Below are positions 7,035 to 13,628 of a DNA stretch of 36,231 nt, in pieces (position 1 is the stretch's first letter; every line of letters starts with the position of its first letter). Under the pieces are notes generated by a model. It searched no databases. It saw only the letters and a program-made list of their open reading frames with translations, and was not told the DNA's origin. The position numbers and the translations under genes were made by a program. This DNA is from a virus. Location of the stretch: positions 1-36,231 of the IMG/VR virus record IMGVR_UViG_3300027499_000013; one strand, given 5' to 3'.

Positions 7035-7194
7035 TATCGTCCCTCCGACTGGCGTCGAGGTCGTCGATGAGACCCAGTTTGGTTGGTGTATGTCGGGTCA
7101 ACACTCGACATGCATCGGCCATTATGTGTCCTCAACGGACGGTGACACGCATAAGTGTCCATGCTGTGTAAGTGAGCATAAGAAGGGCGGATAG
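7003..7194 (+). CDS. Small Cys/His-rich (zinc-finger-like) protein
   Basis: About 63 aa, overlapping the previous gene by 32 bases. The C-terminal half has C-x5-H-x2-C...H-x-C-x-C-C-x3-H (WCMSGQHSTC ... HKCPCCVSEH), a pattern frequent in small actinophage proteins and probably zinc-binding. ATG 7003 and GTG 7006 are both possible starts. Last gene of the leaderless operon. A weak hairpin (GAAGGG / CCCTTC, 7182-7204) overlaps the stop. Confidence 0.7.
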   Translation: MVTRKTTTRSDIVPPTGVEVVDETQFGWCMSGQHSTCIGHYVSSTDGDTHKCPCCVSEHKKGG

Positions 7195-7226
7195 GCAACC
7201 CTTCAAGATAGTGTGTAAAAATGGGG

Positions 7227-7285
7227 TAAACTAAGTCATACGGCTGCGATCTCGCGGCACACGCCATTTTTTCTTCGGAGGCACT
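7227..7285 (+). promoter_or_regulatory. Promoter and leader of the small terminase gene
   Basis: TAAACT -10 at 7227-7232 and about 47 nt of leader containing a GCTGCG-ATCT-CGCGGC hairpin followed after nine bases by TTTTTT. TCGGAGG lies before ATG 7286. The hairpin and T-run hint at attenuation. Confidence 0.5.
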
Positions 7286-8218
7286 ATGACTGACCTAGAA
7301 CCAACCGACGGTTCGGGTTCGGTGTACCGCGATACCGACGACACCCCCATCGACCTTCGCCCCGACCTTACTGTCCTCGGGATAGACGAAGTCGATCGAG
7401 GCGTATGCCACGACACGATGGAGAACCGGAAACTCCTCCGTATCAACAAGATCCAGTATCAGATCGTAGTCGACGATCGCGGCGCGTACACCCCGTTCCT
7501 CCGGGCCATCTCCCCCGAGTCCATGACCGAGGCGCGCATCTCGCTGCTCGACAAGTACGAGCCGATCATGGCCGACCCCCGAGATCGGAACTCCGACTAC
7601 CTCACCGAGGAAGAACTCCTCGTCGAGGAACGGGCCGACATAGTTGCCCCGCCTTGGGTGCTCCAGGCGAACAAGACGTGGATCCGAATACGCAAACGGC
7701 GAGATGAAGATCCCTCATACAACGGTATGCCCTCGATCGGCGGCCCACCTCAACGGTGTCGGTATATGAAGTCCGACGGTATTCGTTGCCTCAAGTGGAC
7801 ATCGGGACGTCGAGATGACGACGGTCTCTGTGTGACCCACCTCCCGAACGTGCGCCTCGATACCCAAGGGGCGATCGCGGCTGCTCGTCTTCGGGTGATG
7901 CAGTCTGCTCCCCGAGCCGTCGAGGTCCTCGAAGATCTCCTCGAGTCTGCCGAGTCGGAACCCGTCAAGCTGAAAGCTGCGACGGAGCTCCTCGATCGAG
8001 CCGGAGTACGAGGCGGTTTCGAGATCGATCAGAATGTCGCGATCGATGTCCGACCCGCTGCTGAGATATTACAAGAACGGTTGAAGACGCTGCTGATCAA
8101 TGTCACGTCGGCACCGCTGCCCGAGCTCGAGGCGGAGGTGATTGAAAGTGAAGAAGGAACTACTAGCGATGCTGACCGAGTTGAGGTCGAACATCGAGAC
8201 GAGCGTGGGGAAGACTAG
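7286..8218 (+). CDS. Probable terminase small subunit with zinc-finger-like insert
   Basis: A 310-aa protein. Residues 158-185 form C-x9-C-x13-C-x2-H (RCRYMKSDGIRC...DGLCVTH), the Cys/His signature common before the C-terminal part of actinophage small terminases. Residues 208-245 (RAVEVLEDLLESAESEPVK, then LKAATELLDRAGV) are the helical repeat typical of those proteins, followed by a DVRPAAEILQERLKTL segment. It would recognise the packaging site and load the large subunit. Unusually, the large subunit lies 24 kb downstream. A promoter and GGAGG SD precede it, and a 55-aa gene starts inside its 3' end. Confidence 0.72.
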   Translation: MTDLEPTDGSGSVYRDTDDTPIDLRPDLTVLGIDEVDRGVCHDTMENRKLLRINKIQYQIVVDDRGAYTPFLRAISPESMTEARISLLDKYEPIMADPRDRNSDYLTEEELLVEERADIVAPPWVLQANKTWIRIRKRRDEDPSYNGMPSIGGPPQRCRYMKSDGIRCLKWTSGRRDDDGLCVTHLPNVRLDTQGAIAAARLRVMQSAPRAVEVLEDLLESAESEPVKLKAATELLDRAGVRGGFEIDQNVAIDVRPAAEILQERLKTLLINVTSAPLPELEAEVIESEEGTTSDADRVEVEHRDERGED

Positions 8219-8315
8219 TACCCGCGAAGAGTACATCCGACTGGTACAGTTGGTGATGGACACAGATCGAATCATTCGGCGTGTCCAGGAAGGAATGACG
8301 GACGGTGAAGACTAA
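8148..8315 (+). CDS. Small helical protein, 55 aa, overlapping terS-like and hydrolase genes
   Basis: GTG 8148 has GGAGG at 8134-8138, nine bases upstream. The product is a charged helical peptide (MKKELLAMLTELRSNIETSV to RRVQEGMTDGED). It overlaps the end of the terminase-like gene by 71 bases and the next gene by 11, which closes the gap between them in coupled fashion. Its end contains CGGACGGT (8299-8306). No family recognised; support comes from the SD and tight packing. Confidence 0.6.
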   Translation: MKKELLAMLTELRSNIETSVGKTSTREEYIRLVQLVMDTDRIIRRVQEGMTDGED

Positions 8316-9111
8316 AGACAATCTCGCCGATCTCGCATCCAAATACCTCGGCTACACCTGTGGCCACGGAAACATCTCGGTCTTCGGGAGGCGAGTCGGT
8401 TGGGACGGGCACGCCTGGAACGGATCGTTTATTGATGTAATATTCTTGGACGAAGGCCTCAAGCTTCCGGTGTCCCACACCCACACGGTGGCGGCCCTCG
8501 GCCACTACCTTGCCTGGGGACAAACGGTGAGCACTCCTCGGCGAGGGGACCTCGTCTTCTACAGCTTCGGGATCGAACCGATGGGAGCCCCGCACATCGG
8601 GATCGTGTCGGACGTCGCACACTGGAAACAACACCGACGGTTCTCGGCGATCGAGGCCAACGTTCCTACACCCAACCTGCGAGCGCCGCAAGATCCCAAC
8701 GGTGTGTATGAACGGATCCGGCACAAGTATGACGTTCTCACGTTTGTGCGGCCAGATCCGATCCCACTTTCCACATTAAAGAATGTAGAAAGTGAAATGC
8801 GCCGCAAGCTGCCTCTAGTCCGGGTCGGCGAGATCCGAACCTGTGTAACTCCAGCGGCTGCTGCTCGATCCCCGAAGATCGCACGCAGTGTCGAGTTGAT
8901 CCAAGTTGAGCTTTCGCGTGCCGATGTTGCCGGACTAGAACAAGCGGACCGCGGCGTCTTCGACTCGAAAACTCGATCGGCGCTCGCGAAGTTCCAGCGA
9001 GAACGGATGGGCCTGGTGAACGCAACGGGTGATCCTACACTTTCCACATTGAAGTATCTCGGAAGTTACGACACGCCCGGGATTCCGTCCAGTTTTGATT
9101 CCGCCGAGTGA
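8305..9111 (+). CDS. Cell-wall hydrolase: CHAP/NlpC-like N-terminal domain plus peptidoglycan-binding domain
   Basis: A 268-aa protein. Residues 1-150 resemble CHAP/NlpC amidase domains: HAWNGSFIDVIF, PRRGDLVFYSFG, then PHIGIVSDV with the expected His, then a SAIEAN segment. In the relatives I remember the first block reads WCxxF; here the Cys position is Asn (N39), so the nucleophile may be missing or supplied by C19. Residues 190-260 resemble a peptidoglycan_binding_1 repeat (ELIQVELSRADV...GVFDSKTRSALAKFQRERMG). GTG start with AAGGA about ten bases upstream. Probable endolysin or a wall-binding derivative, placed beside the terminase-like gene. Confidence 0.75.
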   Translation: MKTKDNLADLASKYLGYTCGHGNISVFGRRVGWDGHAWNGSFIDVIFLDEGLKLPVSHTHTVAALGHYLAWGQTVSTPRRGDLVFYSFGIEPMGAPHIGIVSDVAHWKQHRRFSAIEANVPTPNLRAPQDPNGVYERIRHKYDVLTFVRPDPIPLSTLKNVESEMRRKLPLVRVGEIRTCVTPAAAARSPKIARSVELIQVELSRADVAGLEQADRGVFDSKTRSALAKFQRERMGLVNATGDPTLSTLKYLGSYDTPGIPSSFDSAE

Positions 9112-9122
9112 TGGTGTAATAT
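9093..9122 (+). promoter_or_regulatory. Promoter for the 9174-9603 pair
   Basis: TTTTGA (9093-9098), 18 nt, TAATAT (9117-9122) preceded by TG. It overlaps the end of the hydrolase gene. Confidence 0.55.
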
Positions 9123-9173
9123 TCCACCCAACCGCATCCGCGGCCAAAACAACTACAACGAAAGACGGTAAAA

Positions 9174-9362
9174 TTGACTAAGAAATGTGAAGAGCACGAC
9201 AAGACGCTCTACTCCTCAAAGAAAGATGCACGCAAGGCCCTAGTCGGCCAGCTTGCCTCGAAATCAGTACGGGCCTACCCGTGCGATCAAAACCCAGGCC
9301 AGTTCCATGTAACCAAGGACTGGAAGCATAAGCGGAAGGTAACAACGAGTCTCAATGGCTAA
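9174..9362 (+). CDS. Small basic protein with degenerate zinc-ribbon look
   Basis: A 62-aa Lys-rich protein. Pattern C5-x2-H, then S-S-K-K-D-A-R-K-A, then RAYPCDQNPGQFHVT: the classic small actinophage layout of a Cys-x2-His near the start, a K-x-A helix and a C...WH-like end, usually annotated hypothetical. TTG at 9174 is the likely start, with a weak AAAGACGG SD. It overlaps the next ATG by 8 bases. Confidence 0.7.
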   Translation: MTKKCEEHDKTLYSSKKDARKALVGQLASKSVRAYPCDQNPGQFHVTKDWKHKRKVTTSLNG

Positions 9363-9603
9363 GCAACTGATAGTAACCACCGAGAAGCAAGACTCGGTTC
9401 TCAAGAGCATGTCTATCCCGATGGAGCTGCTGGTTCAACTTGACGGACCCAACTCGAGTGTGGTCTACATAAACGTAGCGTCCTCCAACGCGTACATCGA
9501 GATCATCTCGGTAGACCCAGACGGAAACACCAACGTACGTACACGGAACTATGACCCAAGCCAGAATTGGATTGACGGGGATCGAACCCCGGACTCCGAC
9601 TAA
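9355..9603 (+). CDS. Hypothetical protein, 82 aa
   Basis: ATG overlaps the previous stop by 8 bases. It appears all-beta (PMELLVQLDGPNSSVVYINVA, then AYIEIISVDPDGN). No family recognised. Its last codons (about 9565-9600) contain a sequence that on the reverse strand looks like the T-arm and acceptor end of a tRNA, with the T-loop one base short. A terminator follows. Confidence 0.75.
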   Translation: MAKQLIVTTEKQDSVLKSMSIPMELLVQLDGPNSSVVYINVASSNAYIEIISVDPDGNTNVRTRNYDPSQNWIDGDRTPDSD

Positions 9604-9624
9604 ACCGAACGACGCGCAACGGGG

Positions 9625-9658
9625 ACCCCCTACTTGACACCAAGTGGGGGGTTCCTTT
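9625..9658 (+). terminator. Intrinsic terminator
   Basis: ACCCCCTACTTG / CAAGTGGGGGGT (12 bp, one G-U) around ACAC, then TCCTTTAT. First of the repeated cassette terminators. Confidence 0.92.
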
Positions 9659-9697
9659 ATGTTGGTAATAGGAGGGAGACGCCCTCGAAAGGAAATA
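9658..9697 (+). promoter_or_regulatory. Cassette leader: -10, 5' hairpin, SD
   Basis: TATGTT (9658-9663), then hairpin GAGGG-AGACG-CCCTC (9672-9686), then GAAAGGAA. The first cassette of the array. Confidence 0.7.
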
Positions 9698-9699
9698 CC

Positions 9700-9987
9700 A
9701 TGTCAGACACTGAACGCTATACAGAGTTCTACAAAACCGAGTTCGCAACGCTGATGAACAAAACCATCATCGGTGTGCGCGACCTCACTGCTCAAGAACG
9801 CGAGGACTTCATGTGGGGCGATTACGACCACTCCCCCGTGTTCCTGTTCAACGACAACACTTTCTTTATCCTGTCCAAGGACGAGGAAGGCAACGGCGGA
9901 GGATTCGGCTTTGTCGGGTCATACGTTCCAATCAGCGATGCCACTTCCAAGACGGCACGTCAGCGACTGTTCGGAGAGGACAACTAA
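9700..9987 (+). CDS. Hypothetical protein, 95 aa
   Basis: Starts at ATG 9700 after the GAAAGGAA SD. It has acidic and aromatic segments (REDFMWGDYDHSPVFLFNDN, then FFILSKDEEGNGGGFGFVGS), suggesting a small beta-sheet protein. Ends TAATG, overlapping the next gene, so the two share one cassette transcript. Family not recognised. Confidence 0.82.
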   Translation: MSDTERYTEFYKTEFATLMNKTIIGVRDLTAQEREDFMWGDYDHSPVFLFNDNTFFILSKDEEGNGGGFGFVGSYVPISDATSKTARQRLFGEDN

Positions 9988-10319
9988 TGGAAATCACACA
10001 GGACGAGTACGAGGACTTCTGGTCTGAGACGATGGGAGGCGGATGGGAATTCGACTCCTGCTGGATCGACATGGACTACAGCGAGGGAGCCGGCTGGGAA
10101 ACCCCCGGTCGCTTCACCATCGTGGGTGAGGACCCCGAGAACGAAGGCAAGACCATCTCGAAAGAACTTGGTATCGAGGACTTGCTCAAGGCTTATCAGT
10201 TCTGCCTCGACAAGGGCTACAACCACTGCGGTCAAGAGTACGACTGGCAAGACCAAGACACATGCACCTCGAGCGGAATCTTGCAGGTCGCAGTCTACGG
10301 AGACGTTATCTACGGATAG
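9987..10319 (+). CDS. Hypothetical protein, 110 aa
   Basis: ATG overlaps the previous stop. Acidic, Trp/Tyr-rich (DEYEDFWSETMGGGWEFD, CWIDMDYSEGAGWETPGRF) with C-terminal YNHCGQEYDWQDQDTC, a pattern I associate with small phage-only families of unknown role. Second gene of the first cassette. The Cys spacing does not form a clear metal site. Confidence 0.82.
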   Translation: MEITQDEYEDFWSETMGGGWEFDSCWIDMDYSEGAGWETPGRFTIVGEDPENEGKTISKELGIEDLLKAYQFCLDKGYNHCGQEYDWQDQDTCTSSGILQVAVYGDVIYG

Positions 10320-10333
10320 TCTCGACACAGAGG

Positions 10334-10364
10334 GGCCCCCCGGCTTGACATCGGGGGGTCTTTT
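10334..10364 (+). terminator. Intrinsic terminator
   Basis: GGCCCCCCG / CGGGGGGTC around GCTTGACAT, then TTTT. Confidence 0.9.
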
Positions 10365-10367
10365 CTG

Positions 10368-10412
10368 TACATTGATATTGGGTGACATCCACCCGCAACC
10401 TGAAAGGAATCA
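10368..10412 (+). promoter_or_regulatory. Cassette leader
   Basis: TACATT (10368-10373), hairpin GGGTG-ACATC-CACCC (10380-10394), then GAAAGGAA. Confidence 0.7.
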
Positions 10413-10414
10413 TT

Positions 10415-10906
10415 ATGCAAGGAACGCATCACTCCTCCGCTCTGCTTGACACCATCATCAAGCGCAAGGAGGCCAAGGAAAAAGCTGGCCAGACGTTTGA
10501 GGGTAACCTCCTGCTGCAACTCATTGCGGACGAACTCCGTAACTGGTCGAACGATGACCTGTTTGCCCTCTACACCGAGTTCGAATGCCCGGTCGTTGAG
10601 CACACGGACATGGAGGAACGCGACTTCGACCAGTTCGACAACGCAATCTCGCTCATGCGCTTCGCAGTCGGAATTCAGATCGAACAACTCGTCAAGACGT
10701 TTTTCCCCGACCCCGAGCACTCGACCGTGTTTACCGACACCATCTCGTACGTCCAGCAGAACCTGCTCGACCTCGCCGAGTATGTCAAACTCCAGACACA
10801 CAAGGACGGACTCAAAGAGGGAGAGCGCACGCTCTTGACCGAGATTGTGGAGGAGAGCCTTCACGGTGCTATCTACAACATCGACCTCGAGAACATCGAG
10901 TCTTAA
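10415..10906 (+). CDS. Hypothetical helical protein, 163 aa
   Basis: Single-gene unit. All-helical appearance, acidic (DLFALYTEFECPVVEHTD, FDNAISLMRFAVGIQIEQLV). The N-terminus has KRKEAKEKAGQTFEGN. No recognised motif. ATG 10415 follows GAAAGGAATC with normal spacing. Bounded by cassette terminators on both sides. Confidence 0.82.
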   Translation: MQGTHHSSALLDTIIKRKEAKEKAGQTFEGNLLLQLIADELRNWSNDDLFALYTEFECPVVEHTDMEERDFDQFDNAISLMRFAVGIQIEQLVKTFFPDPEHSTVFTDTISYVQQNLLDLAEYVKLQTHKDGLKEGERTLLTEIVEESLHGAIYNIDLENIES

Positions 10907-10922
10907 CGACACACCGAAGCAG

Positions 10923-10951
10923 ACCCCCCTACTTGCGAGGGGGGTTTGTTT
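10923..10951 (+). terminator. Intrinsic terminator
   Basis: ACCCCCCT / AGGGGGGT around ACTTGCG, then TTGTTT. Confidence 0.9.
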
Positions 10952-10955
10952 CGTA

Positions 10956-11004
10956 TACAGTGAAACTGTACCCGAAACCGAGTAGGGTCACGAAAGGAAA
11001 CACA
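10956..11004 (+). promoter_or_regulatory. Cassette leader, weak hairpin
   Basis: TACAGT (10956-10961), a weak ACCC/GGGT pairing (about 10979-10988), then GAAAGGAAA before ATG 11007. Confidence 0.55.
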
Positions 11005-11006
11005 CG

Positions 11007-11300
11007 ATGGAAACATCCGTACCCGGCGCAATTGTCGCCGACCTTCAGCGTCTCGCTGAAGTCCGAGAGCAGAAGAACGCTCTCGACAAGGAGGACACCG
11101 AACTCCGCACTCGCATCCTCGATGCGATGAAGGGTGCAGAGATCGCCACCTACCGTGGCAAGGCAGTTGCCAAGACCAAGAGCGTTCCGCGCACTCTGGT
11201 CGACAGCGACCTCCTCAAGGCGAAGTGGCCTGCAATCTTCGAGAAGGTTCAGAAGGTCTCGCACTCCCTCCGCCTCGAAATCCTCACTGCCAAGCAGTAG
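11007..11300 (+). CDS. Coiled-coil small protein, paralogue 1 of 3
   Basis: A 97-aa protein with an N-terminal helix or coiled coil (IVADLQRLAEVREQKNALDK, ELRTRILDAM) and a C-terminal part TYRGKAVAKTKSVPRTLVDSD, then LLKAKWPAIFEKV. The layout (helix, Y-x-G-x2-VA turn, T-x2-D...L-x3-P) recurs at 24299 and 27643. It resembles the small domain that accompanies YqaJ-type recombination proteins in actinophages, from memory and not checked. A role in DNA metabolism is only possible. Confidence 0.8.
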   Translation: METSVPGAIVADLQRLAEVREQKNALDKEDTELRTRILDAMKGAEIATYRGKAVAKTKSVPRTLVDSDLLKAKWPAIFEKVQKVSHSLRLEILTAKQ

Positions 11301-11314
11301 GCTTTCGCCAACAG

Positions 11315-11346
11315 ACACCCCTCGCTTCGGCGGGGGGTGTTTGCAT
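11315..11346 (+). terminator. Intrinsic terminator, UUCG loop
   Basis: ACACCCCTCGC / GCGGGGGGTGT around TTCG, then TTGCATTT. Confidence 0.93.
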
Positions 11347-11363
11347 TTGTTGTGTAATGAATG

Positions 11364-11405
11364 TAGGCTCGAGGTAGCCAGAAGGTCTGGCGCGAAAGGA
11401 GACAG
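11364..11405 (+). promoter_or_regulatory. Cassette leader
   Basis: TAGGCT (11364-11369; TAATGA at 11355 is an alternative), hairpin GCCAGA-AGG-TCTGGC (11377-11391), then GAAAGGAGA. Confidence 0.65.
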
Positions 11406-11407
11406 AG

Positions 11408-11671
11408 ATGTCTACACAAATGAATACAGTTCCGGGGATTCTCATGAACATCGAATCCGAGTGGCAGGACGCAGAGCGTGACAGCATGCAGACTGGTGAC
11501 CTCGAGGACTCGGCCTACCACACGGGGCGAGCAGACGCACTCCGCGACCTGTTCATCCAAATCAACAAGGCTCTCGATGTTCGCTTCGAGTTCCAGCAGT
11601 ACGTGGCAGACCGCAAGGCGAGCGACCCCGCGTTCATCGCGGTGGCAAGCGAAGTGGATGGTCAGTACTGA
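11408..11671 (+). CDS. Hypothetical helical protein, 87 aa
   Basis: First gene of a four-gene cassette operon. Acidic and helical (ESEWQDAERDSMQTGDLED, then DALRDLFIQINKALDVRFEF). Ends TGATG, overlapping the next start. No family recognised. Confidence 0.82.
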   Translation: MSTQMNTVPGILMNIESEWQDAERDSMQTGDLEDSAYHTGRADALRDLFIQINKALDVRFEFQQYVADRKASDPAFIAVASEVDGQY

Positions 11672-11868
11672 TGGCCGAGTACATCGTCAAGATTGACGAG
11701 CGTATGTTCCACACGCTCGCCATCGAAGCCGACACCGCTGACGAGGCTATCGAGAAGGCGTACCAGATGTTGCGAGACGGTATGACCCCCGAGGACGAGA
11801 AGGAGTACGACTACTCCCTCGAGTCCGATGGGTTCACTGGAGACCACTCCGCAGAGGAGAACTCATGA
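11671..11868 (+). CDS. Hypothetical acidic protein, 65 aa
   Basis: ATG overlaps the upstream stop. The beginning, YIVKIDERMFHTLAIEADTA, then DEAIEKAYQMLRDG, gives a beta-alpha arrangement. This order (strand, DEAI-EKA helix) occurs in many small phage proteins that follow similar ATGA couplings. The tail is Asp/Glu rich. It overlaps the next gene by 4 bases. Function unknown. Confidence 0.82.
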   Translation: MAEYIVKIDERMFHTLAIEADTADEAIEKAYQMLRDGMTPEDEKEYDYSLESDGFTGDHSAEENS

Positions 11869-12242
11869 CGAACTACGCCGTGGTCAACGAACACCTGCCA
11901 GCCTCGGAGTGTGTCTCATTCGCTTCACAGAAGTGGAACGGATGGGTCATCCCCGAGTTCACGCTGACCCAAGTGGTCAACGATGTATTCCAAATGCTGA
12001 TGGCTGGTGAGTATTACAACCAGTTCGGGTACAACGCTCAGACCGACACGGTCTGGGTCGTTGAGCCTGACCGCGACCCGAGCGAAGCACGGATCGAGTA
12101 TCAGGGATACCTGAACAAGGACGGTACTCGGGTCTACGCAATCGGTGGTGGGGAGTGGACATGGGATAAGCACGAGTGCTGTGACCATGTCGAGTACGAG
12201 TCCTACTGTCGGTGCTGTGGAGCGGAGAGTGCCCATGTCTGA
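11865..12242 (+). CDS. Hypothetical protein with C-terminal Cys cluster, 125 aa
   Basis: ATGA overlap with the previous gene. Residues 1-100 look alpha/beta (KWNGWVIPEFTLTQVVNDVF, then DTVWVVEPDRD, then TRVYAIGGGEWTWD). The last 25 residues hold HECCDHVEYESYC-x-CCG, a likely metal-binding tail. The next small zinc ribbon starts inside its last codons, so two Cys-cluster proteins are coupled. Confidence 0.82.
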   Translation: MTNYAVVNEHLPASECVSFASQKWNGWVIPEFTLTQVVNDVFQMLMAGEYYNQFGYNAQTDTVWVVEPDRDPSEARIEYQGYLNKDGTRVYAIGGGEWTWDKHECCDHVEYESYCRCCGAESAHV

Positions 12243-12342
12243 TACATGTCCTAACTGCGGTGACACGCCGTGGTCGAAGTGCTTCCCCTGCTGGGAGCGC
12301 GACATGAAGCAAGCGTTCCCCGGACACGCTTGGAACGACTAA
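12235..12342 (+). CDS. Zinc-ribbon microprotein, 35 aa
   Basis: MSDTCPNCGDTPWSKCFPCW: two CxxC pairs (CPNC and CFPC) in 35 residues, a minimal treble-clef or ribbon candidate. It overlaps the previous gene by 8 bases. Last gene of the four-gene unit, directly before a long terminator. Confidence 0.75.
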   Translation: MSDTCPNCGDTPWSKCFPCWERDMKQAFPGHAWND

Positions 12343-12381
12343 CGGAGGAGGGGGGTGCATTGCACTCCCCTCGCTTCCGTC
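12343..12381 (+). terminator. Intrinsic terminator-like long hairpin
   Basis: GAGGGGGGTGC / GCACTCCCCTC around ATT, extended by ACGGA / TCCGT. There is no T-run; the next -10 begins three bases later. Confidence 0.8.
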
Positions 12382-12382
12382 C

Positions 12383-12423
12383 TAAACTCAAACTGTGAGC
12401 AAGGTCTGCTCACGGAAAGGAAC
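12383..12423 (+). promoter_or_regulatory. Cassette leader
   Basis: TAAACT (12383-12388), six bases, hairpin GTGAGC-AAGGTCT-GCTCAC (12395-12413), then GGAAAGGAA. Confidence 0.75.
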
Positions 12424-12425
12424 CG

Positions 12426-12851
12426 ATGGGTTACTACATCAACATTCAGGAGTCAGAGTTCTTGATTCCAACGGAAAACCTTGACAAGGCTCTTGAGCGG
12501 TTCAAGGCACTCAACCACGACCCGAACGCAGTCAAGGGTGGAGGCTCGTGGTCAAGCGGTGAGGAGAACGAGAGGTGGTTCTCGTGGATGCCCTCCGACT
12601 ACGACCAGACCGTCACCTCGGCACAGGAAGTCCTCGACCTCCTCGGGTTCGACACTTGGGCTGACGAGCGTGGTGTTCACATCCACGGATACGACAACAA
12701 GATTGGTGACGAGACACAGTTCCTCAACGCCATTCGCGACCTCGTTGATGTGTCGTGCTACATCATCTGGCGTGGCGAGGACGGCGAGTTCTGGAAGTGG
12801 ACACCGAGGGGAGTCTTGGAGGGTCGCATAACCTTCCACGAACTCTCCTAA
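12426..12851 (+). CDS. Conserved phage protein of the MGYY...FSWMP type, 141 aa
   Basis: Starts MGYYINIQESEFLIPTENLD and has RWFSWMPSDYDQ, then EVLDLLGF, then GYDNKIGDE and IIWRGEDGEFWKW. I recognise this order of blocks from a widespread actinophage and bacterial hypothetical family, but no biochemical role is known to me. Single-gene cassette unit with a good 5' hairpin. Confidence 0.85.
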   Translation: MGYYINIQESEFLIPTENLDKALERFKALNHDPNAVKGGGSWSSGEENERWFSWMPSDYDQTVTSAQEVLDLLGFDTWADERGVHIHGYDNKIGDETQFLNAIRDLVDVSCYIIWRGEDGEFWKWTPRGVLEGRITFHELS

Positions 12852-12865
12852 CACCAACACAGGAG

Positions 12866-12897
12866 GAGGAGGGGGGCTTGCGCCCTCCTCTTTCTTT
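12866..12897 (+). terminator. Intrinsic terminator
   Basis: GAGGAGGG / CCCTCCTC around a G/C-rich loop with CTTGCG, then TTTCTTTG. Confidence 0.9.
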
Positions 12898-12900
12898 GTG

Positions 12901-12947
12901 TAATGTCAGAGTGTGGCCGGAAACTCCGTCCACGGAAAGGATAGACA
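12901..12947 (+). promoter_or_regulatory. Cassette leader
   Basis: TAATGT (12901-12906), six bases, hairpin GTGG(c)CGG-AAACT-CCG(t)CCAC (12913-12933), then GGAAAGGA. Confidence 0.72.
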
Positions 12948-12949
12948 GC

Positions 12950-13540
12950 ATGCATGTTTTGCACTGGGTCGCCGTCAAGAGTGACGAGACCATTGGCGAG
13001 AACGGCATTGACATGGACGAGGCCAAAGAGATTGCGGCCCATGAGGTCAACAACACTCTCACGGGAGACGAGCGGCCTTACGCGGACTGGTACGACTGGT
13101 TCGTTGTCGGTGGCGGTAGGTTCTTCCAGAACACTGACGCTTATGTGTTCGACACGATGAATGTGATCGCTTTCGCGGAAGACCCCAAGAAGTTCTCCAA
13201 GACGATTCGGGAGGCACTCGAAAACCGAGCAACTGAAATTCGTCGCCGTCTCGCTGAAATCACGCGAGCGAACGAGCAGAGCGGTAAGTCGTTCGAGGAA
13301 CGGGTCGAGGAATACATCACGCAATCGTTGAGCGATTCTACGGAGTACCCGTATGACCCGCTCTCGACGATGTACCAATACTCCTCTGTGTCGCGCATGG
13401 CTGCCGAGTATTGGTTGCCCGACACCTACTTCTACGACCTGACGCACGGGACAACGGAAATGCGCTACCTGCTCCAAAACCTCGAGACCAACGAGGACAA
13501 CGACCAGTGGTTCCTCGTGCCAGTGGACTTCCACTACTGA
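12950..13540 (+). CDS. Conserved phage protein with WYDWFVVGGGRF motif, 196 aa
   Basis: The N-terminal region reads HVLHWVAVK, then EAKEIAAHEVNNTL, then DWYDWFVVGGGRFF. The W-D-W-F-x-x-G-G-x-R block is common to a family of phage proteins of unknown function. A charged helical middle follows (REALENRATEIRRRLAEITR), then an aromatic C-terminus. ATG 12950 follows GGAAAGGATAGACAGC. Single-gene unit. Confidence 0.85.
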   Translation: MHVLHWVAVKSDETIGENGIDMDEAKEIAAHEVNNTLTGDERPYADWYDWFVVGGGRFFQNTDAYVFDTMNVIAFAEDPKKFSKTIREALENRATEIRRRLAEITRANEQSGKSFEERVEEYITQSLSDSTEYPYDPLSTMYQYSSVSRMAAEYWLPDTYFYDLTHGTTEMRYLLQNLETNEDNDQWFLVPVDFHY

Positions 13541-13547
13541 CCGACAA

Positions 13548-13586
13548 CGCAGGGAGGGGGGAGACCCCCTCCTTGCGCTTTTTTAT
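13548..13586 (+). terminator. Intrinsic terminator, GAGA loop
   Basis: CGCAGGGAGGGGG / CCCCCTCCTTGCG around GAGA, then CTTTTTTATT. Confidence 0.95.
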
Positions 13587-13595
13587 TACACAGCG

Positions 13596-13626
13596 TAAGT
13601 TTGAAGTAGTCCAACGAAAGGAGACA
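13596..13626 (+). promoter_or_regulatory. Cassette leader without clear hairpin
   Basis: TAAGTT (13596-13601), short leader, GAAAGGAGA. One of the few units lacking the 5' hairpin. Confidence 0.6.
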
Positions 13627-13628
13627 TT

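Noticed and set aside
6540-7194. Possible tail-assembly chaperone pair made by a programmed frameshift
   Set aside because: The overlap and the FEQLSFAESLEVV segment are suggestive, but I see no convincing slippery heptamer near 7000-7034, no tape-measure gene follows, and the second frame encodes an unrelated Cys/His protein with its own start.
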